From Hyphomicrobiales bacterium (GTDB lineage: Bacteria > Pseudomonadota > Alphaproteobacteria > Rhizobiales > Rhizobiaceae): a stretch of 64,000 nt of DNA. Under the pieces are notes generated by a model. It had not been told where the DNA came from. It was given only the letters and a program-made list of their open reading frames with translations, and did no database searches. Shown here piece by piece: positions 28,436 to 36,707 of the stretch. The translations under genes were made by a program, and so were the position numbers. The stretch's first letter is position 1. The number at the start of each line of letters is the position of its first letter. The stretch is from assembly GCA_900474095.1 (NCBI GenBank), contig UCOA01000029.1:47822-111821 (forward strand). The letters are read 5' to 3'.

Positions 28436-28470
28436 CGACATCACCCTGGGAAGTCACCGGGGTGATGTCG
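28436..28470 (-). terminator. Hairpin downstream of cysA
   Basis: CGACATCACCC (28436-28446) pairs perfectly with GGGTGATGTCG (28460-28470) around a 13-nt loop, 17 bp past the cysA stop. No U tract follows on the minus strand, so it is either a weak terminator or a 3'-end stabiliser of the sulfate operon mRNA. Confidence 0.5.
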
Positions 28471-28486
28471 AGCTGATCGGCGCCGG

Positions 28487-29521
28487 TCAGTCGCGGAACA
28501 GTTTCCAGCGGGTCGGCCTGAAGGCGAGGCGAGACCGATCGGAGGTTGCCTTTTCCGGCGGCAGTTCGATTTCGACCTTCGTATTGGCTGTGCCGATATC
28601 GAGCTCGACGTGGCGAGTGCCGGCGACGCGCCGGGTCTGGACGACGATACCGGCAATGCAGCCGCCGCCATCGAGCAGTTCTATGTCGTGCGGGCGGAAA
28701 TAGAGCTGCGCGGGACCGTCCGCTTCGCCGGGTGCGCTGACGCCGATCGAGCGGTCTTCGAGCCAGAGCTGGCCGTTTTCGACACGCACCGGAAGAATGT
28801 TCGACTGGCCGATGAACCCGAAAACGAAGGGAGAGTTCGGCGTGTCGTAGATCTCGTCCGGCGTGCCGATCTGCTCGATCTGACCCTTGCTCATGACAAC
28901 GACACGGTCGGCGAGTTCCAACGCCTCGTCCTGGTCGTGCGTCACAAAGACGGTGGTGTGGCCGGTGCGGTCGTGGATTTCCCGCAGCCAGCGGCGCAGT
29001 TCCTTGCGCACCTGCGCGTCGAGCGCGCCGAAGGGTTCGTCGAGCAGCAGGACGTTCGGCTCCACCGCCATGGCACGGGCGAGCGCCACACGCTGGCGCT
29101 GGCCGCCGGACAGCTGCGCCGGGTAGCGCTTTTCAAGGCCGCTCAGTTGCACGAGGTCGAGCAGTTCCAGAGCGCGCTTGCGGATATCGGCTTTCGGCGG
29201 ACGGCGTCCCGCAGGGCGGATCGTCAGGCCGAAGGAGACGTTGTCGAGCACAGTCATGTGGCGGAACAGGGCGTAGTGCTGGAAGACGAAGCCGATATTG
29301 CGCTCCTGCACCGTCTTGCGGGAGGCGTCCTCATTGCCGAAATAGACGGTACCTTCGGTCGGGCTCTCAAGGCCTGCGATCAACCGCAGCAGCGTCGTCT
29401 TGCCGGAGCCGGAGGGGCCCAATAATGCGATCAACTCGCCAGAGCGAATGTCGAGGGACACGTCGTTGAGCGCCGGAAAGCGCCCGAATTCCTTGCGTAT
29501 GTTTTGAACGCGAACTTCCAT
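28487..29521 (-). CDS. cysA: Sulfate/thiosulfate ABC transporter ATP-binding protein
   Basis: 344 residues. [20 protein letters not shown], Walker [10 protein letters not shown], the CysA-typical [14 protein letters not shown], signature [14 protein letters not shown] and [20 protein letters not shown] are all present; the C-terminal TOBE-type domain ([23 protein letters not shown]) is CysA-like. Last gene of sbp-cysT-cysW-cysA, 14 bp after cysW. Drives sulfate uptake. Confidence 0.95.
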   Translation of the reverse strand: MEVRVQNIRKEFGRFPALNDVSLDIRSGELIALLGPSGSGKTTLLRLIAGLESPTEGTVYFGNEDASRKTVQERNIGFVFQHYALFRHMTVLDNVSFGLTIRPAGRRPPKADIRKRALELLDLVQLSGLEKRYPAQLSGGQRQRVALARAMAVEPNVLLLDEPFGALDAQVRKELRRWLREIHDRTGHTTVFVTHDQDEALELADRVVVMSKGQIEQIGTPDEIYDTPNSPFVFGFIGQSNILPVRVENGQLWLEDRSIGVSAPGEADGPAQLYFRPHDIELLDGGGCIAGIVVQTRRVAGTRHVELDIGTANTKVEIELPPEKATSDRSRLAFRPTRWKLFRD

Positions 29522-29535
29522 GTAAACTTGACCTT

Positions 29536-30426
29536 TCAGTGCCGGCGGCTGGCAGCGATCTGGGCACTGTATTTCATTTCGAGCAGCGACTTCAGAACGA
29601 GGGTGACGAGAGCTAGCAGGGCGAGAAGCGTTGCGACCGCAAAGGCGGCAACGAAATTATATTCATTGTAGAGGATTTCCACCTGGAGCGGCATGGTGTT
29701 CGTCAGGCCGCGGATATGGCCGGAGACGACGGAGACCGCGCCGAACTCGCCCATGGCACGGGCGTTGCACAGCAGGACGCCGTAGAGCAGGCCCCATTTG
29801 ATGTTGGGCAACGTCACGTGCCAGAAGGTCTGCCAGCCGCTTGCGCCCAAGGACAGCGCCGCTTCCTCGTCGCTCGTTCCCTGCTCCTGCATCAGCGGGA
29901 TGAGTTCGCGGGCGACGAACGGGAAGGTGACGAATACGGTTGCCAGCACGATACCGGGCACGGCAAACAGAATCTGGATGCCATGGCTTTGCAGCCATGG
30001 GCCGAGCAAGCTGTGCGAGCCGAACAGGAGGACGAAAACAAGGCCCGATATGACCGGCGAGACCGAGAAGGGCAGGTCGATCAGCGTGGTAAGGAAGGCT
30101 TTTCCCTTGAACTCGAACTTGGCGATCGCCCAGGCCGCAGCAATGCCGAAAACCAGATTGAGCGGCACGGCGATGCCGGCGACCAGAAGTGTCAGTCTGA
30201 TCGCCGCAAAGGTTTCCGGATCCGACAGGACGGTGAGGAATTCTCCCGGACCGTTGCGCATGGCTTCGGTGAACACCGCCGCGAGCGGCAGGACGAGGAA
30301 GAGGGCGACGAATGTGAGCGCCGCAGCAATCAGTCCGTAGCGCGCCAGCCGATGCTCGGATGTGGCAACCCGGACAAGTTCGGTGTTTCCGCTGCCGGCG
30401 GGTGAAGCTGTGCCATCATGCGCCAT
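29536..30426 (-). CDS. cysW: Sulfate ABC transporter permease CysW
   Basis: 296 residues with six helices; a polar N-terminus of about 25 residues precedes them. The loop [20 protein letters not shown] and [19 protein letters not shown] are typical of CysW. It overlaps cysT by 11 bp, with GGAGG before ATG 30426. Pairs with CysT in the membrane. Confidence 0.93.
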   Translation of the reverse strand: MAHDGTASPAGSGNTELVRVATSEHRLARYGLIAAALTFVALFLVLPLAAVFTEAMRNGPGEFLTVLSDPETFAAIRLTLLVAGIAVPLNLVFGIAAAWAIAKFEFKGKAFLTTLIDLPFSVSPVISGLVFVLLFGSHSLLGPWLQSHGIQILFAVPGIVLATVFVTFPFVARELIPLMQEQGTSDEEAALSLGASGWQTFWHVTLPNIKWGLLYGVLLCNARAMGEFGAVSVVSGHIRGLTNTMPLQVEILYNEYNFVAAFAVATLLALLALVTLVLKSLLEMKYSAQIAASRRH

Positions 30427-31273
30427 AGCCGTACCTCCGTCTGCTCCAGGCTTGAATCATGTTGATGATCAACAGCATTGCGAAGGAAATGACAAGCATG
30501 ACGGCCGCAATGGCGGTCGCTGCCGGATAGTTGAACTCTTCCAGACGGATGACGATCAAAAGGGGCGCGATTTCCGACACGTAAGGAAGGTTGCCGGCAA
30601 TGAAGATGACACTACCATATTCGCCGACGCCGCGGGCGAAGGCCAGCGCGAAACCGGTGAGAACCGCGGGAGAGAGCCCCGGCAACAGCACGCGCCGAAT
30701 CGTCTGGAGACGGTTGGCACCAAGCGTTGCCGCCGCCTCCTCCACTTCCTTGTCGATTTCCTCCATGATCGGCTGCACGGTCCTGACGACGAAGGGCAGG
30801 CCGACGAAGACGAGCGCGAAGACGATGCCGAGCGGGGTGAAGGCGACCTTGATGCCGAGCGGCGTCAAGAGGCTGCCGATCCAGCCGTTCGGTGCGTAGA
30901 GCGTTGTCAGCGCGATACCGGCGACGGCCGTCGGCAGCGCGAACGGCAGGTCGACCATGGCATCGATGACGCGCTTGCCGGGGAACCGATAGCGCACGAG
31001 GACCCAGGCGAGGATGACGCCGAAGACCACATTGATCAGCGCGGCAAGAAAGGCCGTGCCGAAGCTGATGCGAAGCGCGTTGACCGTGCGCTGGTCGGTG
31101 GCCAGTTCCCAGAAGGTTGTCCACCCCAAGGCGCTGGACCGCCAAACGAGGCCGGAAAGAGGAATGAGAATGATGAGAGTGAGCCATGACAAAGTAACGC
31201 CGAGCGCCAATCCGAATCCCGGAATGACGCTCGGCTGCCTGATTTGCCACAGCGAAGCTGTGCGTGCGGTCAT
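30416..31273 (-). CDS. cysT: Sulfate ABC transporter permease CysT (CysU)
   Basis: 285 residues, six helices. Blocks [20 protein letters not shown] and [21 protein letters not shown], then [19 protein letters not shown], identify CysT. Starts 6 bp after the sbp stop, with AGGA upstream. Forms the sulfate channel with CysW. Confidence 0.94.
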   Translation of the reverse strand: MTARTASLWQIRQPSVIPGFGLALGVTLSWLTLIILIPLSGLVWRSSALGWTTFWELATDQRTVNALRISFGTAFLAALINVVFGVILAWVLVRYRFPGKRVIDAMVDLPFALPTAVAGIALTTLYAPNGWIGSLLTPLGIKVAFTPLGIVFALVFVGLPFVVRTVQPIMEEIDKEVEEAAATLGANRLQTIRRVLLPGLSPAVLTGFALAFARGVGEYGSVIFIAGNLPYVSEIAPLLIVIRLEEFNYPAATAIAAVMLVISFAMLLIINMIQAWSRRRYGYGA

Positions 31274-31279
31274 AAAGTC

Positions 31280-32305
31280 TTACTGTCCTGGCTTGTAGAT
31301 CTGGTCAAAGAGCCCACCGTCCCCAAAATATTTTGGCTGAGCTTCCTTCCATCCGCCGAATTCGTCAATAGTGACGAGCTTAACATCGGCAAAACGTTTG
31401 ATGTCCTCCGGGTCGGCAGCCTCCGGTTTGAAGGGGCGATAGTAATGTTTCGCCGCGATCTTTTGGCCGACGTCCGAATAGAGATACTGCAGATAGGCCT
31501 CCGCTACCTTGCGGGTTCCCTTGGCATCGACGTTACCATCGACCAGCGCGACCGGCGGTTCAGCCTTGATCGAAATGGACGGCGTAACGATGTCGAAATT
31601 GTCCGGGCCGAGTTCCTCGAGCGAGAGATAGGCTTCGTTTTCCCAGGCGAGCAGAACGTCGCCAAGGCCGCGCTGGACGAAGGTGGTCGTCGCGCCGCGG
31701 GCACCGGTGTCGAGCACGGGAACATGCTTGAAGAGCTGGCTGACATATTCCTGCGCCTTGGCATCGTCGCCGCCATTGGCCGCGCGCGCCCATGCCCAGG
31801 CGGCCAGGAAGTTCCAGCGGGCGCCGCCCGAGGTCTTCGGGTTCGGCGTGATGACCTGGATGTCATCCTTCACCAGATCGCCCCAGTCCTTGATGCCTTT
31901 CGGATTGCCCTTGCGCACCAGGAACACGATGGTCGAGGTGTATGGCGCGCTGTTGTTTTCGAACTTGGTCTTCCAGTCAGCCGGAATCTTGCCAGTTCCT
32001 TTGGCGATGGCGTCGATATCGGCCTCGAGCGCCAATGTCACGACGTCTGCTTCAAGCCCATCGATGACGGCACGCGCCTGTTTGCCGGAGCCGCCGTGCG
32101 ATGCCTGGATCGTCACCGTTTCTCCCGTATCCGCCTTCCACTTTTCAGCAAAGGCTGCGTTGAAATCCTTGTAGAGTTCGCGCGTCGGGTCATAGGAGAC
32201 ATTGAGGAGCGTCGTATCGGCAAATGCGAAACCAAGCCCGCCGATCTGGATGCTGCTGGCGAGAAGCGCCATCGTAAAAAAATTCGTGAGTCGTTTCGCT
32301 CGCAT
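31280..32305 (-). CDS. sbp: Periplasmic sulfate-binding protein
   Basis: 341 residues with a signal peptide ending AFADTTLLNVSYDPTRELY. The mature blocks SHGGSGKQARAVIDGLEADV and ITPNPKTSGGARWNFLAAWA are the sulfate-contacting segments of the Sbp/CysP family. ATG 32305 is preceded by GGAGG; a longer frame to 32410 is not supported. First gene of the sulfate operon. Confidence 0.94.
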   Translation of the reverse strand: MRAKRLTNFFTMALLASSIQIGGLGFAFADTTLLNVSYDPTRELYKDFNAAFAEKWKADTGETVTIQASHGGSGKQARAVIDGLEADVVTLALEADIDAIAKGTGKIPADWKTKFENNSAPYTSTIVFLVRKGNPKGIKDWGDLVKDDIQVITPNPKTSGGARWNFLAAWAWARAANGGDDAKAQEYVSQLFKHVPVLDTGARGATTTFVQRGLGDVLLAWENEAYLSLEELGPDNFDIVTPSISIKAEPPVALVDGNVDAKGTRKVAEAYLQYLYSDVGQKIAAKHYYRPFKPEAADPEDIKRFADVKLVTIDEFGGWKEAQPKYFGDGGLFDQIYKPGQ

Positions 32306-32651
32306 GTCTACCTCCGTTGTTAGCAGGCATACTCTATTCATTAAGTGGGATATTATAACGCAGAACTTTTCCTTTCCCGGATCACAGGGAGAAAGTCCTG
32401 CCCTTGGCATGGGCCAATGCCGAAATCATTTGCTTCACAGCCACCTCAGGCTCCTTGGCCGTTGCTTGAAGGCTACCACATCGCAGCGCCTTCCGGAACG
32501 TCAATCCTCGGCAAAGCCGCTAAAACCATGTTTGCCGGCGACATGCTTCAACGACCCGGTCGAGTATAGCCCTATAGATCTCCTCGATCCTGTCCGTGCT
32601 CGGCGCGGGGCGACCAAAAGCGGACGCTCCGGCACTCGCGCATGCGACGCC
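32306..32651. other. Promoter region of the sulfate operon and flanking non-coding DNA
   Basis: About 345 bp. The part next to sbp carries a -10-like TATAAT (annotated). A + strand frame at 32345-32569 ends in a plausible-looking peptide (LLEGYHIAAPSGTSILGKAA), but it lacks a ribosome site and a recognisable family, so I leave it out. The rest shows nothing distinctive. Confidence 0.5.
32352..32357 (-). promoter_or_regulatory. Candidate -10 element of the sulfate operon
   Basis: A perfect TATAAT on the minus strand, 46 bp before the sbp ATG, in an otherwise GC-rich area. No good -35 box is seen at 16-18 bp, which fits an activator-dependent promoter such as CysB-type control (inference). Confidence 0.45.
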
Positions 32652-32939
32652 CTATAAACGGCCGCCTGGATCCAGCGTGAAATCTACTGTTCTCCGTCTT
32701 GCAATGAGCTTGAGCGAGCGATCCGCTTGTATCTGGTAGGTCTCGCTCCAGCCATTTCCGGTCGTGTCGAGAAACGTGTGGCTGAACGTGCTGCCGATGG
32801 GCGATTTGGTCAGCTTGGTTCGGGGCTGCCCGCCATAGGTGATGCTGCCCGGTATCGGCTCGAGTTCACTGCTGGATCGTGTTTGCGTACAGGACGTCAC
32901 GAACAGCGCGGCCAAAGCCGCAATGACTATCTTTTCCAT
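32652..32939 (-). CDS. Small lipoprotein, 95 aa, unknown function
   Basis: MEKIVIAALAALFVTSC is a lipoprotein signal with lipobox VTSC (Cys17). The mature part contains SITYGGQPRTKLTKSPIGST and HTFLDTTGNGWSETYQIQ. GGGGAG precedes ATG 32939 on the minus strand. Stand-alone gene; membrane-anchored in the periplasm. No family recognised. Confidence 0.7.
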   Translation of the reverse strand: MEKIVIAALAALFVTSCTQTRSSSELEPIPGSITYGGQPRTKLTKSPIGSTFSHTFLDTTGNGWSETYQIQADRSLKLIARRRTVDFTLDPGGRL

Positions 32940-33309
32940 TGCTGAACTCCCCTTGGATTTTTGTTCCCCTGCTTCTGCGGACATAGTGTTTGCGCGGATA
33001 TTTTCGAGCCCCTCAGAGAATGGCCTGGAGCGCGGCCCACGTTACAAGGCCTGCAGTGCCGGTGCGGGTGGTATCGCGAATATCAGAGACCCGGCCGAAA
33101 TGCCTTGCCGGGCGTGCTGCGAGAGCGAAAAATTTTCACCAAAGCAAGGAGACTTCGGGGCGGTTGGATCAGGACCTTGAAGCGCACCATGGAAACTCGC
33201 AGACGCATTCCTATGTCTGGCCTAATATTGCCATGTCTTTTTGACCTATGTCTCGTTGGCGGCCAGGAATGGTGCTGTGGTGTTCTGAAATGAAGAGAGG
33301 GAGGGGTTT
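32940..33309. other. Intergenic region between divergent lipoprotein and DUF924 genes
   Basis: About 370 bp; both flanking genes start outward from it, so it should carry two promoters. Short frames on the + strand here have low-complexity, arginine-rich translations. I see no RNA gene or repeat. Confidence 0.45.
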
Positions 33310-33870
33310 ATGGCGGATGCCGCCAACATATGCACACCGGGCGAAATCCTGTCATTCTGGTTCGATGAATTGCGTCCGGAACATTGGTTCAATCCGCCTG
33401 TGTGGCTGGATGAGCTATGCGACCGGCGGTTTCGCACGACGCATCTGGCGCTTTCGAGAGCGGTTGGTGCCGAGTGGCGGGAGACGCCGGAAAATCGACT
33501 TGCCGCCGTCATCGTTCTCGACCAGATGCCGCGCAACATGTACCGGGCGTCGCCGCTGGCTTTTGCGACAGACGGTCTGGCACTCAGGGAGGCACGCCTT
33601 GCTGTCGATGCGGGGGCCGATCGGCAAATGACGATCAATCAGCGTGCATTTCTCTATCTTCCTTTTGAACATTCGGAAGATCTCGTCGATCAGACACGCT
33701 CGGTGAAGCTCTGCACTGACCTTGGCGACGCCGACTACCTCAATTTTGCCATCCGTCACTGCGAGATCATCCGGAAATTCGGTCGGTTCCCGCATCGCAA
33801 TGCTATTTTGGGCCGCGTTTCCACGGCAGCGGAGATCGACTTCCTATCTCAACCCGGCTCGCGGTTCTGA
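33310..33870 (+). CDS. DUF924-family protein
   Basis: 186 residues. ILSFWFDELRPEHWF at the start, AAVIVLDQMPRNMYR in the middle and FGRFPHRNAILGR at the end are the three conserved blocks of DUF924, an all-helical family of unknown function common in proteobacteria. GGGAGGGG stands before ATG 33310. Full length for the family. Confidence 0.88.
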   Translation: MADAANICTPGEILSFWFDELRPEHWFNPPVWLDELCDRRFRTTHLALSRAVGAEWRETPENRLAAVIVLDQMPRNMYRASPLAFATDGLALREARLAVDAGADRQMTINQRAFLYLPFEHSEDLVDQTRSVKLCTDLGDADYLNFAIRHCEIIRKFGRFPHRNAILGRVSTAAEIDFLSQPGSRF

Positions 33871-34015
33871 TGCGCGCGAAGGATCAACTGTCGCGATGCC
33901 AAAATCTGTTTTTGCATCTGTCGACGCCCCGGCCTATGCAACGCCCAACCGTCTAAGCCGCGCTTCGATTCTGGTTTACAGCGCCGGACGCCGGAAAAGG
34001 ATAATGTGATTGCCG

Positions 34016-36541
34016 ATGACGTCTAAACTCTTTGCCACACTTCTGGCCCTGTGGATGGTTGTAGCCCCGGTGCCCGTCATGGCGCAGCAGCCGGCCACAA
34101 ATGTCAATCCCCGGCATACCGAGGAAGTGGCGAGCCCACAGGCGAAGCCTGGCGAGCAACTTGAGACTGCTCGCAAGAACCTTGCGCGGCTGACAGATCT
34201 CTTGACGCAGGCGAAAGATGACGACAACCGCCTTGCAGAGCTCAAGGTCGAGGTCGATGCGACGGCCAAGCAGATTATCGCCACCTCGGTCGCCACCCGG
34301 CCGCGCCTGGACGAAATCAAGGCGCGGCTGACGGAGTTGGGCGATCCGCCGACAGAAGGGACGCCGCCCGAAGCCGAGGTCGTCACGCAGGAGCGCAAAC
34401 GCCTTCTTGCCGAACGTGGTGAGATCAACGCACTGACGGGGACCGCCGAGGATCTGTCGATCCAGGCGACAAAGCTGTCCAACGGAATCACGGCGACGCG
34501 GCGCGCCCTGTTCAGCAACACACTGCTCAAGCACACCGATATCAACCGGACGACGGTGATGGATGCGATCGCCGCCATCAGCGTGGAACGCGAAACATTC
34601 ATGCGCACGATTGGCAGCTGGCTGACCTTCGCCTGGAGCTTCAAGCGGTTGCAATTGCTTTCGGCCCTGTTCCTGTCGCTTTGCGCGGCGCTCGTCCTCC
34701 TTGCGGGCACACGCCGGGTTTTTTCTCCGTTCATCCACCGCGAGGTTCTGAACGAGCCGGGCTACATCACGCGCCTGTCGGTGGCGTTCTGGTCAACGAT
34801 GATACCGACGATGGCGATGGCGGCCTTTGCCACGACCAGCTACTTTTTCCTGCAGGTATTCAATGTTCTGCGGCCCGACATTGCGCCGATCGTTTCGGTG
34901 ACCTTGGCCGTTTGTGTCGCCCTTTTGTTTGTCTCGACCTTGTCGAACGCCGTTCTCGCCCCCCGGCAGAGCGCCTGGCGCCTTGTGCGCGTTTCGGATG
35001 GCAGCGCGCGTTTGCTGGTGTGGTCGATCTCTGCCATGGCGGTGGTCAATGGCCTCGATTATCTGGCCGGCACAATCAGCGAAGTGATGGGGTCACCGAT
35101 TGTCCTCACCGTCTTCAAAAGCCTGATCGCCTCGATCATCATCGGCCTGATCCTGATGGCCATGTCGTTGATCAAGCCGATCGTTCCGGCCGGCGCAACG
35201 CTTGATAGCCAAGGCAAGCCCTGGCCGCGCGCCGTTTGGCTGCTGTTCGTTTTGACTGGCGCTACGCTGATCATCGCCGGGCTCTCGGGTTACGTTGGCC
35301 TTGCTCGTTTCGTTGCAACGCAGATCGTCATGACCGGCGCTATCCTGGTGACGATGTATATCGGCGTCCTGACAGGCAAGGCCGTCGCCAAACAGAATGC
35401 GCTCGCCGATACGATTGTTGGCCGCTATCTCGAAAAGCGTTTCCGGATGGAGCAGATCGGCCTCGACCAGGCCGGCCTTGTCGCCGGTCTCGGCATCTAC
35501 GCGCTGGTGATCCTGTTTTTCATCCCGCTCATCCTTTTGCAGTGGGGCTTCCAGATCGCCGACATCCAGAGCTGGGCCTATCGTATCTTCACTGAAATCA
35601 AGATCGGCGGAATCACCATTTCCATCACCGGCATTCTCGCCGGAATATTGTTGTTCGCTGCGATTTATGTCGTCACCCGCTGGTTCCAGCGTTGGCTCGA
35701 CGGTAGCGTCATGGCACGCAGCCGCATCGATCCGGGCGTTCGCAATTCGGTGAAGACCGGGGTCGGCTATCTCGGCTTGGGGCTTGCCGGGCTGATGGCC
35801 ATTTCCGCGGCGGGGCTCGATCTTTCGAACCTCGCGCTGGTCGCCGGTGCCCTTTCGCTCGGTGTCGGTTTCGGTCTCCAGAACATCGTTTCCAACTTCG
35901 TTTCGGGGCTTATTCTCCTGGTCGAACGGCCGTTCAAGGTCGGGGACTGGGTGGTGACAGGCACGACGGAAGGTTTCGTCAGGCGCATCTCCGTTCGCGC
36001 GACCGAGATCGAGACTTTCCAGCGCCAGACCATCATGGTGCCGAACTCGCTGTTCATCAACGCTTCCGTCGGTAACTGGACGCATCGCAACAAGCTTGGC
36101 CGGTCGGATATTCCGGTGACGGTCGGTTATGACGCGGTGCCACGGCAGGTGATGGACACGCTGTTGCAGATTGCGGCCGCCCATCCCCTGGTGTTGAAGA
36201 ACCCCGAGCCGCTGGCGGTCTTTACGACTTTCGGCGAAACGACGATGACCTTCGAATTGCGCGTCTACCTGGCCGACATCGTCAACGGCAACGGCGTGCG
36301 CAACGATCTCAGGCTGGCGATTTACGAGCGTTTCCGCGAGGAGGGGCTGGGGGCGCCGTTTCCCAGGGATGAACTCGAACCGGAGGAGCCAATGCCCGAG
36401 CTGGCGCTGGACGCGCCGGCGCAACAGACCGCAGCCGCAGAAGCCGTCGGGCAACCGGTCGTCACCGAGCCGGTCAAGCGCAGTGGCACGCAGCGGCGGC
36501 CCCGCAGGGTCAGCGTCGAGGCGGTGGGCGACAGGGATTGA
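34016..36541 (+). CDS. MscS-family mechanosensitive channel with N-terminal DUF3772-type domain
   Basis: 841 residues. Signal peptide (LFATLLALWMVVAPVPVMA), a helical/coiled periplasmic domain (about 30-190), roughly ten membrane helices, and a C-terminal MscS core. The pore helix and beta domain read VAGALSLGVGFGLQNIVSNF, SGLILLVERPFKVGDWVV and NSLFINASVGNW. A basic, low-complexity tail ends the protein. Releases solutes on hypo-osmotic shock. ATG 34016 is used; TTG 34010, with better spacing to AAAAGG, is an alternative. Solitary gene. Confidence 0.9.
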   Translation: MTSKLFATLLALWMVVAPVPVMAQQPATNVNPRHTEEVASPQAKPGEQLETARKNLARLTDLLTQAKDDDNRLAELKVEVDATAKQIIATSVATRPRLDEIKARLTELGDPPTEGTPPEAEVVTQERKRLLAERGEINALTGTAEDLSIQATKLSNGITATRRALFSNTLLKHTDINRTTVMDAIAAISVERETFMRTIGSWLTFAWSFKRLQLLSALFLSLCAALVLLAGTRRVFSPFIHREVLNEPGYITRLSVAFWSTMIPTMAMAAFATTSYFFLQVFNVLRPDIAPIVSVTLAVCVALLFVSTLSNAVLAPRQSAWRLVRVSDGSARLLVWSISAMAVVNGLDYLAGTISEVMGSPIVLTVFKSLIASIIIGLILMAMSLIKPIVPAGATLDSQGKPWPRAVWLLFVLTGATLIIAGLSGYVGLARFVATQIVMTGAILVTMYIGVLTGKAVAKQNALADTIVGRYLEKRFRMEQIGLDQAGLVAGLGIYALVILFFIPLILLQWGFQIADIQSWAYRIFTEIKIGGITISITGILAGILLFAAIYVVTRWFQRWLDGSVMARSRIDPGVRNSVKTGVGYLGLGLAGLMAISAAGLDLSNLALVAGALSLGVGFGLQNIVSNFVSGLILLVERPFKVGDWVVTGTTEGFVRRISVRATEIETFQRQTIMVPNSLFINASVGNWTHRNKLGRSDIPVTVGYDAVPRQVMDTLLQIAAAHPLVLKNPEPLAVFTTFGETTMTFELRVYLADIVNGNGVRNDLRLAIYERFREEGLGAPFPRDELEPEEPMPELALDAPAQQTAAAEAVGQPVVTEPVKRSGTQRRPRRVSVEAVGDRD

Positions 36542-36707
36542 GGGGCCGGCAATCAACCACCAGCGTCTCGTCCAGTTACCAACTGGTCCCAATCCGTGGA
36601 CTGCGCGGGTCTGGTCGTGCAGCATGATGATTATGTCGTAGACAGGCTCTACTCCTCCAGGTCCAAGCCCTAAAGTCCGCTTCCAGTATTCAATCAGGGT
36701 CCAAGCA

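Noticed and set aside
32306..32420. Possible riboswitch (SAM-II type) before the sulfate operon
   Set aside because: The leader is short and I could not form the required pseudoknot or conserved loop; only a -10-like element is supported.
32345..32569. 74-codon + frame upstream of sbp
   Set aside because: Overlaps the sulfate promoter region, lacks a ribosome site and has no recognised family.
35093..36625. Long minus-strand frame (510 codons) opposite the MscS gene
   Set aside because: The + strand gene has clear MscS motifs; the antisense translation is Asp/Arg-rich without recognisable domains.
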